Positions 1 through 7,349 are shown, counted from the first letter of the stretch. The stretch is DNA of 25,891 nucleotides from an uncultured Eubacteriales bacterium (GCA_934394855.1 CAKRRH010000027.1:1-25891); one strand, 5' to 3'. Notes: generated from the letters alone by a model not told the origin. Translations and numbers: made by a program.

Positions 1-878
1 CGCAAATATCGCTGATTTACTCCGATAATCATGTCATCATGTTCGCCGCCGATTTCGATTTCATCAACAAAATCCGCCGTTCCGCCCTTTGCCGACAAAA
101 TTAAGCTGTCGCCCTCAAAATGTAATTTTGCAGGATAAACATCGTCAACGACTGCGCTCATGATGTCGAGTTTGTCCGACAAAACAGCGCTGTCAATCGT
201 GGCATGATTTTCGTAATCGGTCAAAATCTGCGTGTAATCAAAAAACTCGCCGTAGATTTTCTTTGCGTATATTTTCATATCGCCGCAAGAAAAGATGATG
301 TTTTTGTTTGTTTCCGAGATTGTCGTTTCACCGTTGAGCATTCCGAGCGATTTAATCGCATTTTGCGGTAATACTGTTTCAATCGGGCATTTCGTGTGAC
401 ATATCGCAATTCTGACTCCGTCGCAAGCGGCAATTTCATCGCCGATTTTAACACCTTTCATCACGGGCTTGTCGTCGTTTTTGCTTGTGGCGTATGCAAC
501 AGACTTCACGCTGTCAACAAAATCATCTGGGAGAGGATATTCTTTTTTGCCCGAATCATTGTCAATCTTCGGGAACTCATCAGGCGACACAAACGCAAAT
601 CTCGTTGTTGATCGTCCGCCTTTGACAATAAGCATATCGTTGTTTGTACTGATGTCAATTTCAGCTGCCGAGGATTTCTCGATAACTGCCATTGCTTTTT
701 GCGGTATCAAAATCGGTTCAGTGCTTTCCAAATCAACCGATATGCAAACTGATTCGCTCCATCCGATCAGTTTGCCATGCCCGAGATAAGCGCATTCGGC
801 AGCTGCAACAGGCGACTTATCAATCGCCGTGCGTACCGTTTTAAGTTTTTCTTTTAATTCATGCGTGTTATATTTCAT
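1..878 (-). CDS. phage-encoded DNA polymerase III beta sliding clamp-like protein (3' end off window)
   Basis: The frame is open from an ATG at 878 to the left edge, so 292 residues are present and the C-terminus is missing. A bacterial clamp is about 370 residues. Reading the reverse strand by eye gives clamp landmarks in order: a segment around residues 92-111 with the EFP motif, PVMKGVKI near 133, D-GVRIAI near 146, GEFFDYTQIL near 210, and GVNQRYL at the truncated end, equivalent to the start of domain III. Sliding clamps encircle DNA and tether the replicative polymerase. The gene is last in view of a minus-strand phage replication operon, after a methyltransferase and helicase, so this is a phage copy and not the host dnaN beside dnaA. 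It probably recruits host or phage polymerase to prophage replication. Family call good; functional equivalence is inferred. Confidence 0.85.
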   Translation of the reverse strand, partial: MKYNTHELKEKLKTVRTAIDKSPVAAAECAYLGHGKLIGWSESVCISVDLESTEPILIPQKAMAVIEKSSAAEIDISTNNDMLIVKGGRSTTRFAFVSPDEFPKIDNDSGKKEYPLPDDFVDSVKSVAYATSKNDDKPVMKGVKIGDEIAACDGVRIAICHTKCPIETVLPQNAIKSLGMLNGETTISETNKNIIFSCGDMKIYAKKIYGEFFDYTQILTDYENHATIDSAVLSDKLDIMSAVVDDVYPAKLHFEGDSLILSAKGGTADFVDEIEIGGEHDDMIIGVNQRYL

Positions 879-889
879 GGTTTTACTCC

Positions 890-1765
890 TTAAAATTTGA
901 TTTTGATTTGTTCAGCTGAAACGACTGATTTGCAGTTCTTTTCAGCTTGCTGATAGTAACTGTCTTTTAATTCACAGCCCCATGCTCTTCGCCCGAGCTT
1001 CAATGCCATATATGCTTCACTTCCGATCCCCATGAAGGGAGTTAAAACAATGTCATTCGGATTGCTCCACAACTGCACAGCCCTGCGGATTACTTCAAGT
1101 TGTAACGGACAAATATGCTTTTCGTCTTTTTCGTCTCTTGCCGATGTTCTTTGCAATGTGTCGGAGGGATTTATATCGAGCCAAATAGGACTGGCAAATT
1201 TCTGCCACTCTGATACAGGAAATGTTTCGTTCGTGTGTGCGATCGGCTCGGGATTTTCGCCGGGCTTACGCATGATCACAAGATAATCAGGAATACCGAC
1301 TCGTGACATTGCGCTGTCCTTTTTCAGCTGTTTGTGCAAAAGCCCGATTGCCTTTGTTCTTTGCATTGCAATAACAGGATCTTTCCAAATGCAAATTTCC
1401 GAGTGATAAATAAATCCCGATTTTTCAAACAGCTTAATCAAATCGCCCCGAAAATCATCAATTCCGATGAATCCGTCACGCTGTTTTGTTGTCGGTAAAT
1501 TCATGCAATGTACCGCCATGATTCGCCCCGGCATGAGCGTTCGATATAATTCTTTGACGATATATTCAAACTGCTCATAAAATTCGTGCTTTGTCTTGCA
1601 ATTTCCCAAATCTCTCTCGGAGTTTGAATATGTGTAAAGACTGCAAAATGGCGGCGAATAAATCTGCATATGCACGCTGTCATTAGGCAGACTTTTCAGC
1701 ACTTCGCAGCTGTCGCCGTTATAAAGTGCCATTCTGTCATCTATGTATTGGTGTTTAACATTCAT
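890..1765 (-). CDS. beta-class DNA methyltransferase (N4-cytosine or N6-adenine)
   Basis: A 291-residue protein of the N6_N4_Mtase family, which transfers a methyl group from S-adenosylmethionine to an exocyclic amino group in DNA. The catalytic motif SPPF is at residues 37-40 and the SAM-binding motif FMGIG at about 244-248. That order (catalytic motif first, SAM motif last) defines the beta class. SPP(W/F) rather than DPP(Y/W) is commoner in N4-cytosine enzymes, so m4C is slightly favoured, but m6A is possible. No restriction endonuclease is beside it. It lies 4 bases downstream of the helicase gene and 11 bases before the clamp gene, so it is an orphan phage methyltransferase, probably protecting phage DNA from host restriction. 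Recognition sequence cannot be read from the gene. Confidence 0.88.
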   Translation of the reverse strand: MNVKHQYIDDRMALYNGDSCEVLKSLPNDSVHMQIYSPPFCSLYTYSNSERDLGNCKTKHEFYEQFEYIVKELYRTLMPGRIMAVHCMNLPTTKQRDGFIGIDDFRGDLIKLFEKSGFIYHSEICIWKDPVIAMQRTKAIGLLHKQLKKDSAMSRVGIPDYLVIMRKPGENPEPIAHTNETFPVSEWQKFASPIWLDINPSDTLQRTSARDEKDEKHICPLQLEVIRRAVQLWSNPNDIVLTPFMGIGSEAYMALKLGRRAWGCELKDSYYQQAEKNCKSVVSAEQIKIKF

Positions 1766-1769
1766 TATT

Positions 1770-3164
1770 TCATGCTCCTTTTATCCATTGCGGTATTTCG
1801 ATAAGTTCTGTTGCGATATAGCTTTCGCTGATTCTGCAAGTGTTTTCAATATCAGCTTTTAAAATCTCCTTTGTGTATTTGACAAGCTCCGCCGTCATTT
1901 TCTTTGTGTCTTTTTGCTTTCGTTCAATGTTCGCCTTGACCGCTCCCTCTTTTTCGCTGATTACGATAAAAACATCAACCGGGCTTTTTTGCCCGAATCG
2001 CCAACAGCGGCGGACTGCTTGATAATAAGCCTCGAAACTGTCTGACAATCCGACAAATATCATCGTGTGGCAGTTTTGCCAATTCATGCCCTTGCCGCAA
2101 ATGCTCGGCTTTGTGACTAAACATCTGACTGAGCCGTCAGCAAAGCCTAACATGGCATTTGTTTTGTGTTCTGCCGTGTCAGATCCTTTGACCTCAACTG
2201 CACCGTTTATGCTTTTAGCAAGCAGATCGCTCTCCGAATTAAGGTCGCACCAAACGAGCACTTGCCCCGAAAAGCTGTTCGCAATATTCGCCGCTCTTTG
2301 CACTCGTTCTTCCAAAGTTGACCGTCGTGCTTCTCTGCGTTCGTTGAGCGTTTGCACAGTCGAGGGCAAAAACATCATTTGACCGTTTGCGTTTTCGGTC
2401 ATGCCTGTTTTAACGACGATCTCACTAATATTCAGCGGAGGCAAATCATAACCGTCTTGCTCAAATCCTAAATCTCTCGGATTTGTCATAACACATGCCC
2501 AATTTGCGATCCATTCCCAGAACTTTTCTTTAGCGTGTCCTTTCAATCGCCATTTTGATGTGTCGCCGCCGTCGTGAACGAAGAATGTTGACAACATTTC
2601 GACTTGGGTCATTATGCCTAAAAATTCGGCATGATTTCCGAGCTCGGCAAAATCATTAGGGCAGGGAGTAGCGGTGCAGGCGAGTTTAAACTGCGTATTT
2701 TTAAATTTTTCGATGATCTCTGTGCGCATTTTTCCTTTGCCGTCTTTTAAAATACTGCTCTCGTCAAGCACGACTCCCGAAAAATCATCAGCCGAGAAGT
2801 GTTCGAGCATTTCATAATTCGTAATGTTAATTCCGTTTTGCAAGTCTGCGCTTGTCCGGCAAATCGTCGAGCTGATTCCGAATTTCACACCCTCCGATTT
2901 TGTTTGATTTGCAACTGCCAACGGTGCAAGAATTAAAACTCTGCCGCCTGTGTGTTTGCAAACCTCGTCCGCCCACGCGAGCTGCTGAATCGTTTTGCCA
3001 AGTCCTGTATCGAGAAACAACGCTGCTTTGCCTTTCTTCAGTGCCCATTTGACGATATATTTTTGCCACTTAAACAGATTTTGATTAAGCGACTCAACTT
3101 CAACATCAAATCCGCTCGGTGCAATTTGTATCTGTTTTGTTTTTAAAAAATCGATATATTCCAT
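1770..3164 (-). CDS. phage SNF2-type DEAD/H superfamily II helicase
   Basis: A 464-residue ATPase. Visible motifs are Walker A DTGLGKT at 52-58, a DEAH-box variant LDES at about 133-136, motif III TATPCP near 163, and a C-terminal helicase half ending with QAVRRCWRFGQ at 382-392 (motif VI with arginine finger). The YQAVRRCWRFGQ style is typical of compact SNF2-like helicases in Firmicutes siphophage replication modules. It probably unwinds or remodels DNA at the phage origin or during recombination. The ATG overlaps by one base the TAA of the small HTH gene upstream (TAATG), so translation is likely coupled, and the methyltransferase follows 4 bases later. Family call is firm; the exact role is inferred. 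Confidence 0.9.
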   Translation of the reverse strand: MEYIDFLKTKQIQIAPSGFDVEVESLNQNLFKWQKYIVKWALKKGKAALFLDTGLGKTIQQLAWADEVCKHTGGRVLILAPLAVANQTKSEGVKFGISSTICRTSADLQNGINITNYEMLEHFSADDFSGVVLDESSILKDGKGKMRTEIIEKFKNTQFKLACTATPCPNDFAELGNHAEFLGIMTQVEMLSTFFVHDGGDTSKWRLKGHAKEKFWEWIANWACVMTNPRDLGFEQDGYDLPPLNISEIVVKTGMTENANGQMMFLPSTVQTLNERREARRSTLEERVQRAANIANSFSGQVLVWCDLNSESDLLAKSINGAVEVKGSDTAEHKTNAMLGFADGSVRCLVTKPSICGKGMNWQNCHTMIFVGLSDSFEAYYQAVRRCWRFGQKSPVDVFIVISEKEGAVKANIERKQKDTKKMTAELVKYTKEILKADIENTCRISESYIATELIEIPQWIKGA

Positions 3165-3379
3165 TAGTCCTCCTCGATGACATATCTTGCAAAACGCACC
3201 TTTTCACCGTATCTGTTTTTGCTTTTAACTTCGACTTTTTTGATATTTATACCCATTTGTCTCAGTTCGCAAATTCTGCTTGCAAGTCGGGTCACAGCGA
3301 TTGCTCTGTCTGCTTCTCTTGATGTGATACTTCCATATTCACGCAGATATGCCAAAACTCTCTCTTGTTGTGCTGTCAT
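3164..3379 (-). CDS. small winged helix-turn-helix phage protein
   Basis: A 71-residue protein. The N-terminal two thirds reads as a winged-helix fold: a helix from about 3 to 14 (QQERVLAYLREYG), a recognition pair around SITSREADRAIAVTRLASRICELRQMG, then a charged beta-wing with many lysines and VRFARYVI. This pattern is common in small phage proteins between ssb and the helicase, often annotated only as helix-turn-helix domain-containing. It probably binds DNA as an accessory to replication or as a local regulator. Its stop overlaps the helicase start by one base, and it lies 12 bases after ssb. No specific target is evident. Confidence 0.75.
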   Translation of the reverse strand: MTAQQERVLAYLREYGSITSREADRAIAVTRLASRICELRQMGINIKKVEVKSKNRYGEKVRFARYVIEED

Positions 3380-3391
3380 GTTGTTTCTCCT

Positions 3392-3799
3392 TTAAAACGG
3401 CAAATCACCGTCATCAAGCGTGTATTCCTCGAAATCACTCGTATCAATATCAGTCGCTTTTTCGCTGTTTCCGCTCTCACTCTTTGAGCCGCAAAAGCTG
3501 GCTTTTTCTGCAAGAATTTCAAACACATATCGCTTGTTGCCCTCTTTATCGGTATAGCTCCGTTGCTGGATGCTCCCGACAATCGCAATCATCGAACCTT
3601 TGCGGAAATATTTTGTGATGAATTCAGCTGTCTGTCGCCATGCAACGCAGTTGATGAAATCAGTAGGACGATTGCCGTCTTTGTCGGCATATCCACGGTC
3701 AACTGCAACCGTAAATGATGTAACGGATAATCCGCTCTGTGTTGTTTTAAGTTCCGGGTCAGCGGTCAAGCGACCCATGATAACTACTGTGTTAATCAT
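3392..3799 (-). CDS. ssb: phage single-stranded DNA-binding protein
   Basis: A 135-residue SSB with the OB-fold start INTVVIMGRLTADPEL, the internal segment DFINCVAWRQTAEFITKYF, and a short acidic tail ending DGDLPF. That last motif is the conserved tip through which SSB recruits replication and repair partners. A longer frame starts seven codons earlier at 3820, but AAGGAG lies 8-9 bases before the ATG at 3799 and family alignment begins there, so I place the start at 3799. It coats ssDNA during phage replication and probably cooperates with the Rad52-like annealase encoded upstream. The tail linker is short compared with host SSBs, as usual for phage versions. Confidence 0.95.
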   Translation of the reverse strand: MINTVVIMGRLTADPELKTTQSGLSVTSFTVAVDRGYADKDGNRPTDFINCVAWRQTAEFITKYFRKGSMIAIVGSIQQRSYTDKEGNKRYVFEILAEKASFCGSKSESGNSEKATDIDTSDFEEYTLDDGDLPF

Positions 3800-3813
3800 T
3801 GTTTTTATCTCCT

Positions 3814-4647
3814 TTACCATCCAAGGTTGCTAAAATTATTAGCTTTAGTTTCGATTTGTTCAATATTGTACGATGTATCTTTTTTTGCCGTTACAACAGT
3901 CAAATCATCTTCCCAACGCTTGCCGTTTAGCCATGTTGCCGGATAAGGAATAAATTGTCCGTCGTCCTTTGTCCATTGCTCAGACTTTGACTGTTTGTCA
4001 ATAGCGTTTATTATTGCTTTGAGTAGCTCATCATCAGGATTGATTTTTGCAAATGCTTTTTCAGCTGATGACTTACCTACTTTTTTTGGATATGCCGCCC
4101 AAAACTGCGCAAAATGCGCATTATTATGTTTTCGTATGGTTTTATTTTGTTTTATTTCCTTTTCTTTTGTTTGTGTATTATTGCTTACATTTTCGGGGTT
4201 AATGTTGACATTAACTTGATTTATGTTGACATTATTTGAAATTTTTGCAACATCAACTAAGAGGTATTCGTTTTTGACATTGATTATTTTGCGACGACTG
4301 ACCGCCTCGAAGTATCTTTCTTGTATTCCTTTAGATGTAAGAATTTGATACCTGTCATATAAAACTTTGTCAAAAATACCTCTTTTGATAGCGGCTCTCA
4401 CTATTTCAGAAACGACATTGCCACCCTCGCAGTTTCGGTTTGAAATACCGCATTTATGCGAAAACAACAATGCAACCTCCTCTGTCCATTCACAATAATA
4501 ACCTTGCTCTCCGTATATCCTTTGAAAGAGCTTAACGATTATCGCAAATCCTGTCAGTCCAAATTCAGCCTCTATCATTTCAAATTTTGTGTCAAGCACA
4601 GTGTCAAGCGGAAAATAGTCAACCCCGTCCTTAATCGGACGAGCCAA
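3814..4647 (-). CDS. phage replication initiator-like protein (Lin1244/DUF4373-type N-terminus)
   Basis: A 277-residue protein. The N-terminal region of about 110 residues (ARPIKDGVDYFPLDT, then F-MIEAEFGLTGFAIIVKLFQRIY) matches the Lin1244/Lin1753-like DUF4373 domain found in Firmicutes phage replication proteins. A low-complexity N/K-rich linker follows at about 135-170. A C-terminal DnaD/replisome-organiser-like segment contains F-AAYPKKVGKSSAEKAF and a tryptophan-containing end. Such two-part proteins usually bind the phage origin and load the host helicase. The start is TTG at 4647, preceded by AAGGA; an ATG slightly upstream is in another frame. It lies directly upstream of ssb. A separate helicase loader (DnaC-like) is not seen in this window. 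Confidence 0.75.
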   Translation of the reverse strand: MARPIKDGVDYFPLDTVLDTKFEMIEAEFGLTGFAIIVKLFQRIYGEQGYYCEWTEEVALLFSHKCGISNRNCEGGNVVSEIVRAAIKRGIFDKVLYDRYQILTSKGIQERYFEAVSRRKIINVKNEYLLVDVAKISNNVNINQVNVNINPENVSNNTQTKEKEIKQNKTIRKHNNAHFAQFWAAYPKKVGKSSAEKAFAKINPDDELLKAIINAIDKQSKSEQWTKDDGQFIPYPATWLNGKRWEDDLTVVTAKKDTSYNIEQIETKANNFSNLGW

Positions 4648-4653
4648 TGACGA

Positions 4654-4962
4654 TCATTCCTTTCTATATCTTAATTTGCCTTCATTCCAGTCGGGATAAC
4701 ACGCTTTCAAATGGCTTTCAAAGCGCCATTTAATCAAGTTTCGCAATTCGGGATTGTTCCCGTTGTCAAGCGCCGTGTGACAGTTTACGCAAAGCATAGC
4801 GAGGTTTTGAGCGTTACCTAACCCGCCCTGCGAGCGTGCGATATAATGAGCGCATTGCAATCCGTATGTACTGCCGCAAAATATACACCGCCCTTTGTCG
4901 CGGCGATAAACTGCTTCTCGCATTAACGGCGATATGCCAGTCGCTTTTGTTCGATTATTCAT
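4654..4962 (-). CDS. HNH endonuclease
   Basis: A 102-residue small nuclease. A CxxC pair (CIFC, about 27-30) and a second CxxC-like pair (CVNC, about 58-61) frame the HNH signature: CAHYIARSQGG near 42-52, a central asparagine, and the final histidine in NCH. Zinc held by the cysteines supports a beta-beta-alpha metal nuclease fold. It lacks the large C-terminal part of terminase-linked HNH proteins and sits in the replication module, so a NinG-like recombination role or a homing-type nicking role are both possible. Its ATG overlaps the end of the upstream NinB-like gene by 8 bases, indicating co-translation. Confidence 0.85.
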   Translation of the reverse strand: MNNRTKATGISPLMREAVYRRDKGRCIFCGSTYGLQCAHYIARSQGGLGNAQNLAMLCVNCHTALDNGNNPELRNLIKWRFESHLKACYPDWNEGKLRYRKE

Positions 4963-5464
4963 ACCTCAACCTCGCTAATTCTTCGGGTGTTAATGTTTCA
5001 ATCCCGACTTCTTTGCATTCGCTGACAAGACCGTCGATCAGCCTTGCCATCTCTTTTGTGTCATAATACCGACTGCCTTTAATCAGCTTGTAGTGTCGGA
5101 ATCGCTTTTTTTCGACCCAACCGTCGCCGATATATTTGTAATAAATGCCGCTTGGCAATCCCTCAATCTCTGCTTGTGTGGAGATAATAACTGCTTGTCC
5201 TTGCTCATCTGTGAGCACTGTGCCGTATCTTTGCAACATCAACAGATGCATCTCATCATCAGATGTCCGACAAACTGCCGCAAGCTGATTTAGCAATGAC
5301 CAATAATATCCGTTAGCTGTCAAGCTCCGCTTGTTTTGGCACTCAGTTATCTTGATCGAGTAATCACGATCATCGGCAAGAGTGTTTATGTAATCCCATA
5401 TTTTTGAGATTATTTTTGGGAATTCAAGCTTTTTAAAAATTATTGTTTTTGCCACACGAAACAC
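4955..5464 (-). CDS. NinB-like phage recombination protein (tentative)
   Basis: A 169-residue protein with the hallmarks of a widespread Clostridia phage family: KRSLTANGYYWSLLNQLA at about 44-61, a middle segment with GDGWVEKKRFRHYKLIKGS, and a strongly conserved tail YDTKEMARLIDGLVSECKE followed by GIETLTPEELARL. The early KRS-ANGYYW pattern resembles NinB (phage recombination mediator), and its place between a Rad52-type annealase and an HNH nuclease fits. I am not certain of the family name. The start is GTG: the outer one is at 5464 and a second GTG three codons later at 5455 is equally possible, since neither has a strong Shine-Dalgarno. It overlaps the preceding gene by 16-25 bases. 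Confidence 0.55.
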   Translation of the reverse strand: MFRVAKTIIFKKLEFPKIISKIWDYINTLADDRDYSIKITECQNKRSLTANGYYWSLLNQLAAVCRTSDDEMHLLMLQRYGTVLTDEQGQAVIISTQAEIEGLPSGIYYKYIGDGWVEKKRFRHYKLIKGSRYYDTKEMARLIDGLVSECKEVGIETLTPEELARLRYE

Positions 5465-5952
5465 CGCTTTTTCAGACTTTTATTCAAAATTGATAACCCG
5501 ACGATTTCGCCGTTTTCAATCTTGATTTTCTCGACTGCGAATTTGTCATAAGTAGTCGGCTTATTGTTTTTTATCATCTTTGTTGCGTCGCCCTTTTCAA
5601 AACTCACAAAAATAAAAGGTGAGGTGTAAAGTTCTCGTCCGATGCCCCAATTAAAACAAGCTCGCTTGAAACTGTCGCTTGCTTCGCCTTTTTCTTTTTC
5701 GGTGTAGCTTTCCGTGCCGCAATCGGATTTAAAAACCCATTCGCCTACTTCGTCGCAGAAAATACCAACTCGGCAAAACAAATTTCCTTTGCATTCGTAA
5801 TGCTCACGCTGCCAATGTTCCGCTCCGACTGTTTCGTCCAAAATTCGCATGTCACACCGTGCGTCCTTGTAAAGCAATAATGACACGCCTTTGTCGGTGC
5901 ACTGAGCAACACGGACATCAATCTCGTTTTCGTTTAATGGTCTAAAGTTCAT
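5440..5952 (-). CDS. Rad52/Sak-type single-strand annealing protein
   Basis: A 170-residue protein. The diagnostic segment is about residues 88-110: GEASDSFKRACFNWGIGREL, typical of phage Rad52/Rad22-family annealases, with the expected earlier strand-rich part (C-VGIFCDEVGEWVFKSDCG). These proteins form rings, anneal complementary ssDNA coated by SSB and drive phage recombination. The C-terminus is short and basic (KSLKKRCFVWQKQ). Its ATG overlaps the stop of the upstream zinc-binding small protein (ATGA), so the two are translationally coupled. No dedicated partner exonuclease is apparent in the window. With SSB, the NinB-like protein and HNH nuclease it forms a compact recombination set. 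Confidence 0.88.
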   Translation of the reverse strand: MNFRPLNENEIDVRVAQCTDKGVSLLLYKDARCDMRILDETVGAEHWQREHYECKGNLFCRVGIFCDEVGEWVFKSDCGTESYTEKEKGEASDSFKRACFNWGIGRELYTSPFIFVSFEKGDATKMIKNNKPTTYDKFAVEKIKIENGEIVGLSILNKSLKKRCFVWQKQ

Positions 5953-6161
5953 TCGTCATCCTCCTCAAAGCTTAGAGGACACAGCCTGTCTACATCCCGA
6001 TCGGGATAAGGGGGTACAAGATTGCGGTCAAGTCCACAATGCTTTGTCGCCTGACTGTAAAACTGACAAAACTTGCAGGCAATGTTGTCCTCCGGGAAAT
6101 TAACCGTCACAAGGCAATGCCCCTGTGTGTAATAATCAATGCTATTCTTCGTCCTCGGCAT
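5949..6161 (-). CDS. small cysteine-rich phage protein
   Basis: A 70-residue protein beginning MPRTKNSIDYYTQGHC. It carries a possible zinc knuckle: one Cys near 16, then CKFC near 29-32, HC near 42 and a last Cys near 61, ending in acidic EEDDE. The IDYYTQGHCLVTV-FPED opening recurs in Clostridia prophages just upstream of Rad52-type genes, but the family has no established function. A longer reading frame begins at 6206. I prefer the ATG at 6161 because GAGGTGG lies about 10 bases upstream, inside the overlapping 38-residue gene. The stop overlaps the annealase start by four bases, so a role linked to recombination is plausible. Confidence 0.7.
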   Translation of the reverse strand: MPRTKNSIDYYTQGHCLVTVNFPEDNIACKFCQFYSQATKHCGLDRNLVPPYPDRDVDRLCPLSFEEDDE

Positions 6162-6258
6162 CGTCGTCGTCCACCTCGATTTCATAATCGCAATTCTCAC
6201 GCTCATCTGCGAGCATTTTTTGATACAGCTCTTTGTTTGTGAGCTTGTCTATATTCAT
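6142..6258 (-). CDS. very small acidic phage protein (38 aa)
   Basis: A 38-residue frame: MNIDKLTNKELYQKMLADER followed by a strikingly acidic tail (seven Asp and six Glu in the last 16 residues). It is not an accident of the other frames. Its ATG overlaps the TGA of the gene upstream as ATGA (6255-6258), and its own end overlaps the next gene by 20 bases, whose ribosome site GAGGTGG it contains. That chain of overlaps matches the rest of the operon. Highly acidic small phage proteins often mimic DNA or bind host DNA-binding proteins, but nothing more specific can be claimed here. Confidence 0.6.
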   Translation of the reverse strand: MNIDKLTNKELYQKMLADERENCDYEIEVDDDDAEDEE

Positions 6259-6467
6259 TCGTCATTGTCCTCCTCTTCGCTTACGACGACCACAACATAA
6301 CGATCATCTTCATATTTTTCTGTATGTCTTATAACTTCAAGATATCGCCCGACTGTCAAATCTTCGATGTTGAGCACTTGACCAATACCAAAGTCGACAA
6401 TTAAAACATCTTCGCCGTTTTTTGCGGTATCGAGTGCTTGCCATGGGTAAACTGTTTTATATTTCAT
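6255..6467 (-). CDS. small hypothetical phage protein (70 aa)
   Basis: A 70-residue protein of unknown function. It opens MKYKTVYPWQALDTAKNGED, has a beta-rich middle (LIVDFGIGQVLNIEDLTVGRYLEVIR) and an acidic end (VVVVVSEEEDNDE). A good ribosome site, AAAGGAG, precedes the ATG by about 10 bases. It is the first of the overlapping run of small genes leading into the annealase. The compact mixed fold suggests a soluble accessory protein; I do not recognise a named domain. A putative opposite-strand promoter begins in its ribosome-site region, at 6468. Confidence 0.65.
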   Translation of the reverse strand: MKYKTVYPWQALDTAKNGEDVLIVDFGIGQVLNIEDLTVGRYLEVIRHTEKYEDDRYVVVVVSEEEDNDE

Positions 6468-6496
6468 TTGACTTATTGCTCCTTTTCTGTTAAAAT
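6468..6496 (+). promoter_or_regulatory. plus-strand promoter inside the minus-strand early operon
   Basis: TTGACT at 6468-6473, a 17-base spacer and TAAAAT at 6491-6496 read on the plus strand, opposite to all flanking genes. An intrinsic terminator follows only about 20 bases after the predicted start (6518-6560), so the product would be a very short RNA. Confidence 0.4.
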
Positions 6497-6517
6497 AACA
6501 ATGGTTTTATTTTTGTT

Positions 6518-6560
6518 TGCCCTTTTCGGTGTTAGAGCGCCGAGAGGGCATTTTTTATTT
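6518..6560 (+). terminator. intrinsic terminator, plus strand, with no plus-strand gene upstream
   Basis: A stem of about 11 pairs (TGCCCTTTTCGG against CCGAGAGGGCA, one bulged T) is followed by TTTTTTATTT. In the plus-strand RNA two positions are G-U pairs; in the minus-strand RNA they become A-C mismatches, and no U-tract follows there. The structure therefore serves plus-strand RNA. Confidence 0.6.
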
Positions 6561-6758
6561 TCTGCTCGCTTGATTGTACTTTTCACACTCGAGCATTGTC
6601 TTAGCTTGATTTGTGGCAACTCGCCGTTGCTCGATTTCAAGCTGCTTCTTGCGGACTTCCAACTCTTTGTATTTGCGCCGCTCTCTGTGGTCGGCATATT
6701 CGCAAATGCCGATAATTGTGGTCCATGTCAAGACCAAAATGATTACAAATGCTATCAT
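6555..6758 (-). CDS. small membrane-anchored coiled-coil protein
   Basis: A 67-residue protein with one N-terminal membrane segment (MIAFVIILVLTWTTIIGICE, about 2-20) followed by a highly charged helical region (HRERRKYKELEVRKKQLEIEQRR) likely to form a coiled coil in the cytoplasm. The longer frame starts at 6833, but AAAGGAG lies about 12 bases before the ATG at 6758, so I use that start. It lies in the phage early operon between two small hypothetical genes. This architecture is common among phage accessory proteins, for example those tethering replication or excluding superinfection, but no function can be assigned. Confidence 0.6.
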   Translation of the reverse strand: MIAFVIILVLTWTTIIGICEYADHRERRKYKELEVRKKQLEIEQRRVATNQAKTMLECEKYNQASRK

Positions 6759-6777
6759 TATGCTTCTCGCTCCTTTC

Positions 6778-7026
6778 TCATTCTCCTTTAGGTACAATTT
6801 TAATTTGTAGGTTGAGCTTGTCGACCAAATCAATCAAATCATCAAGTCTAATTTCTTCCGGGGATCTCAAAACTCTGCACAATTTTTGATAGTTGTCGGT
6901 ACATTTCCATGGCAATAAATTTGCCAAATGTCTGTTATCCCACCCTTTAACCGTTTGTGCATACTTAATTGTTGCCGCAACGGCAATCAAAGTCTTTTCT
7001 TTCACCGATTGTTTCAGTTTCGGCAT
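6778..7026 (-). CDS. small phage protein, possible HTH-like (82 aa)
   Basis: An 82-residue helical protein beginning MPKLKQSVKEKTLIAVAATI. The middle (AQTVKGWDNRHLANLLPWKC then DNYQKLCRVLRSPEEIRLDDLIDLVDKLNLQIKIV) has the helix spacing of a degenerate XRE-type DNA-binding domain, and such proteins occur near the Cro end of phage early operons. GAGGTGAG lies about 4 bases before the ATG at 7026, favouring it over the longer frame that begins at 7062. It lies 19 bases before the small membrane gene, in the same direction. Function unknown; a regulator or replication accessory is the best guess. Confidence 0.6.
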   Translation of the reverse strand: MPKLKQSVKEKTLIAVAATIKYAQTVKGWDNRHLANLLPWKCTDNYQKLCRVLRSPEEIRLDDLIDLVDKLNLQIKIVPKGE

Positions 7027-7088
7027 ACCGCTCACCTCGCTTAAATTTATGCAGGACTGCATGTCTTACTTTCGTTCAATTTGCTTTG

Positions 7089-7117
7089 TTGAAATGCTCT
7101 CTCTTTCGTGCTATAAT
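7089..7117 (+). promoter_or_regulatory. promoter of the 7146 gene
   Basis: TTGAAA at 7089-7094, 17-base spacer, TATAAT at 7112-7117. It reads against the early operon and is followed by AAAGGAG and the ATG at 7146. Nearly full consensus suggests constitutive expression from the prophage. Confidence 0.8.
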
Positions 7118-7145
7118 CAAAAAAATATAGAAAGGAGAAAACATT

Positions 7146-7349
7146 ATGAAAAATGATTTGACGCCCAATTTAGCTAAAGGAACACAGATTCCTGAAAGTG
7201 CGGCAATGTATATAATGGATAAAGAAGAACGCAAAGCCGAAAGGAATCGTGAATTTAGGCATGATTGGTTAATTGCTCTATTTAGCTCAATATCAGGCGG
7301 CATTGTTGGTTTTTTAGCCTCTTTGGTGTTTTGGCTGTTAACCAAATAA
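7146..7349 (+). CDS. small membrane protein, candidate phage moron
   Basis: A 67-residue protein with a charged N-terminal half (MDKEERKAERNREFRHD) and one or two C-terminal membrane segments (WLIALFSSISGGIVGFLASLVFWLLTK, about 41-67). The GAAAGGAGAAAACATT leader gives an excellent ribosome site. It reads opposite to the phage early genes from its own promoter, so it should be expressed in the lysogen when the early operon is silent. It converges with another small membrane protein gene, with 12 bases of overlap between their 3' ends. Small inner-membrane moron products often block superinfecting phage DNA entry; that is an inference from position and shape only. Confidence 0.65.
   Translation: MKNDLTPNLAKGTQIPESAAMYIMDKEERKAERNREFRHDWLIALFSSISGGIVGFLASLVFWLLTK

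Noticed and set aside
6473..6697. A 74-residue minus-strand frame ending just before the 6467 start
   Set aside because: It overlaps the membrane coiled-coil gene in another frame, is Ser/Lys-rich without structure, and runs through the plus-strand terminator region.
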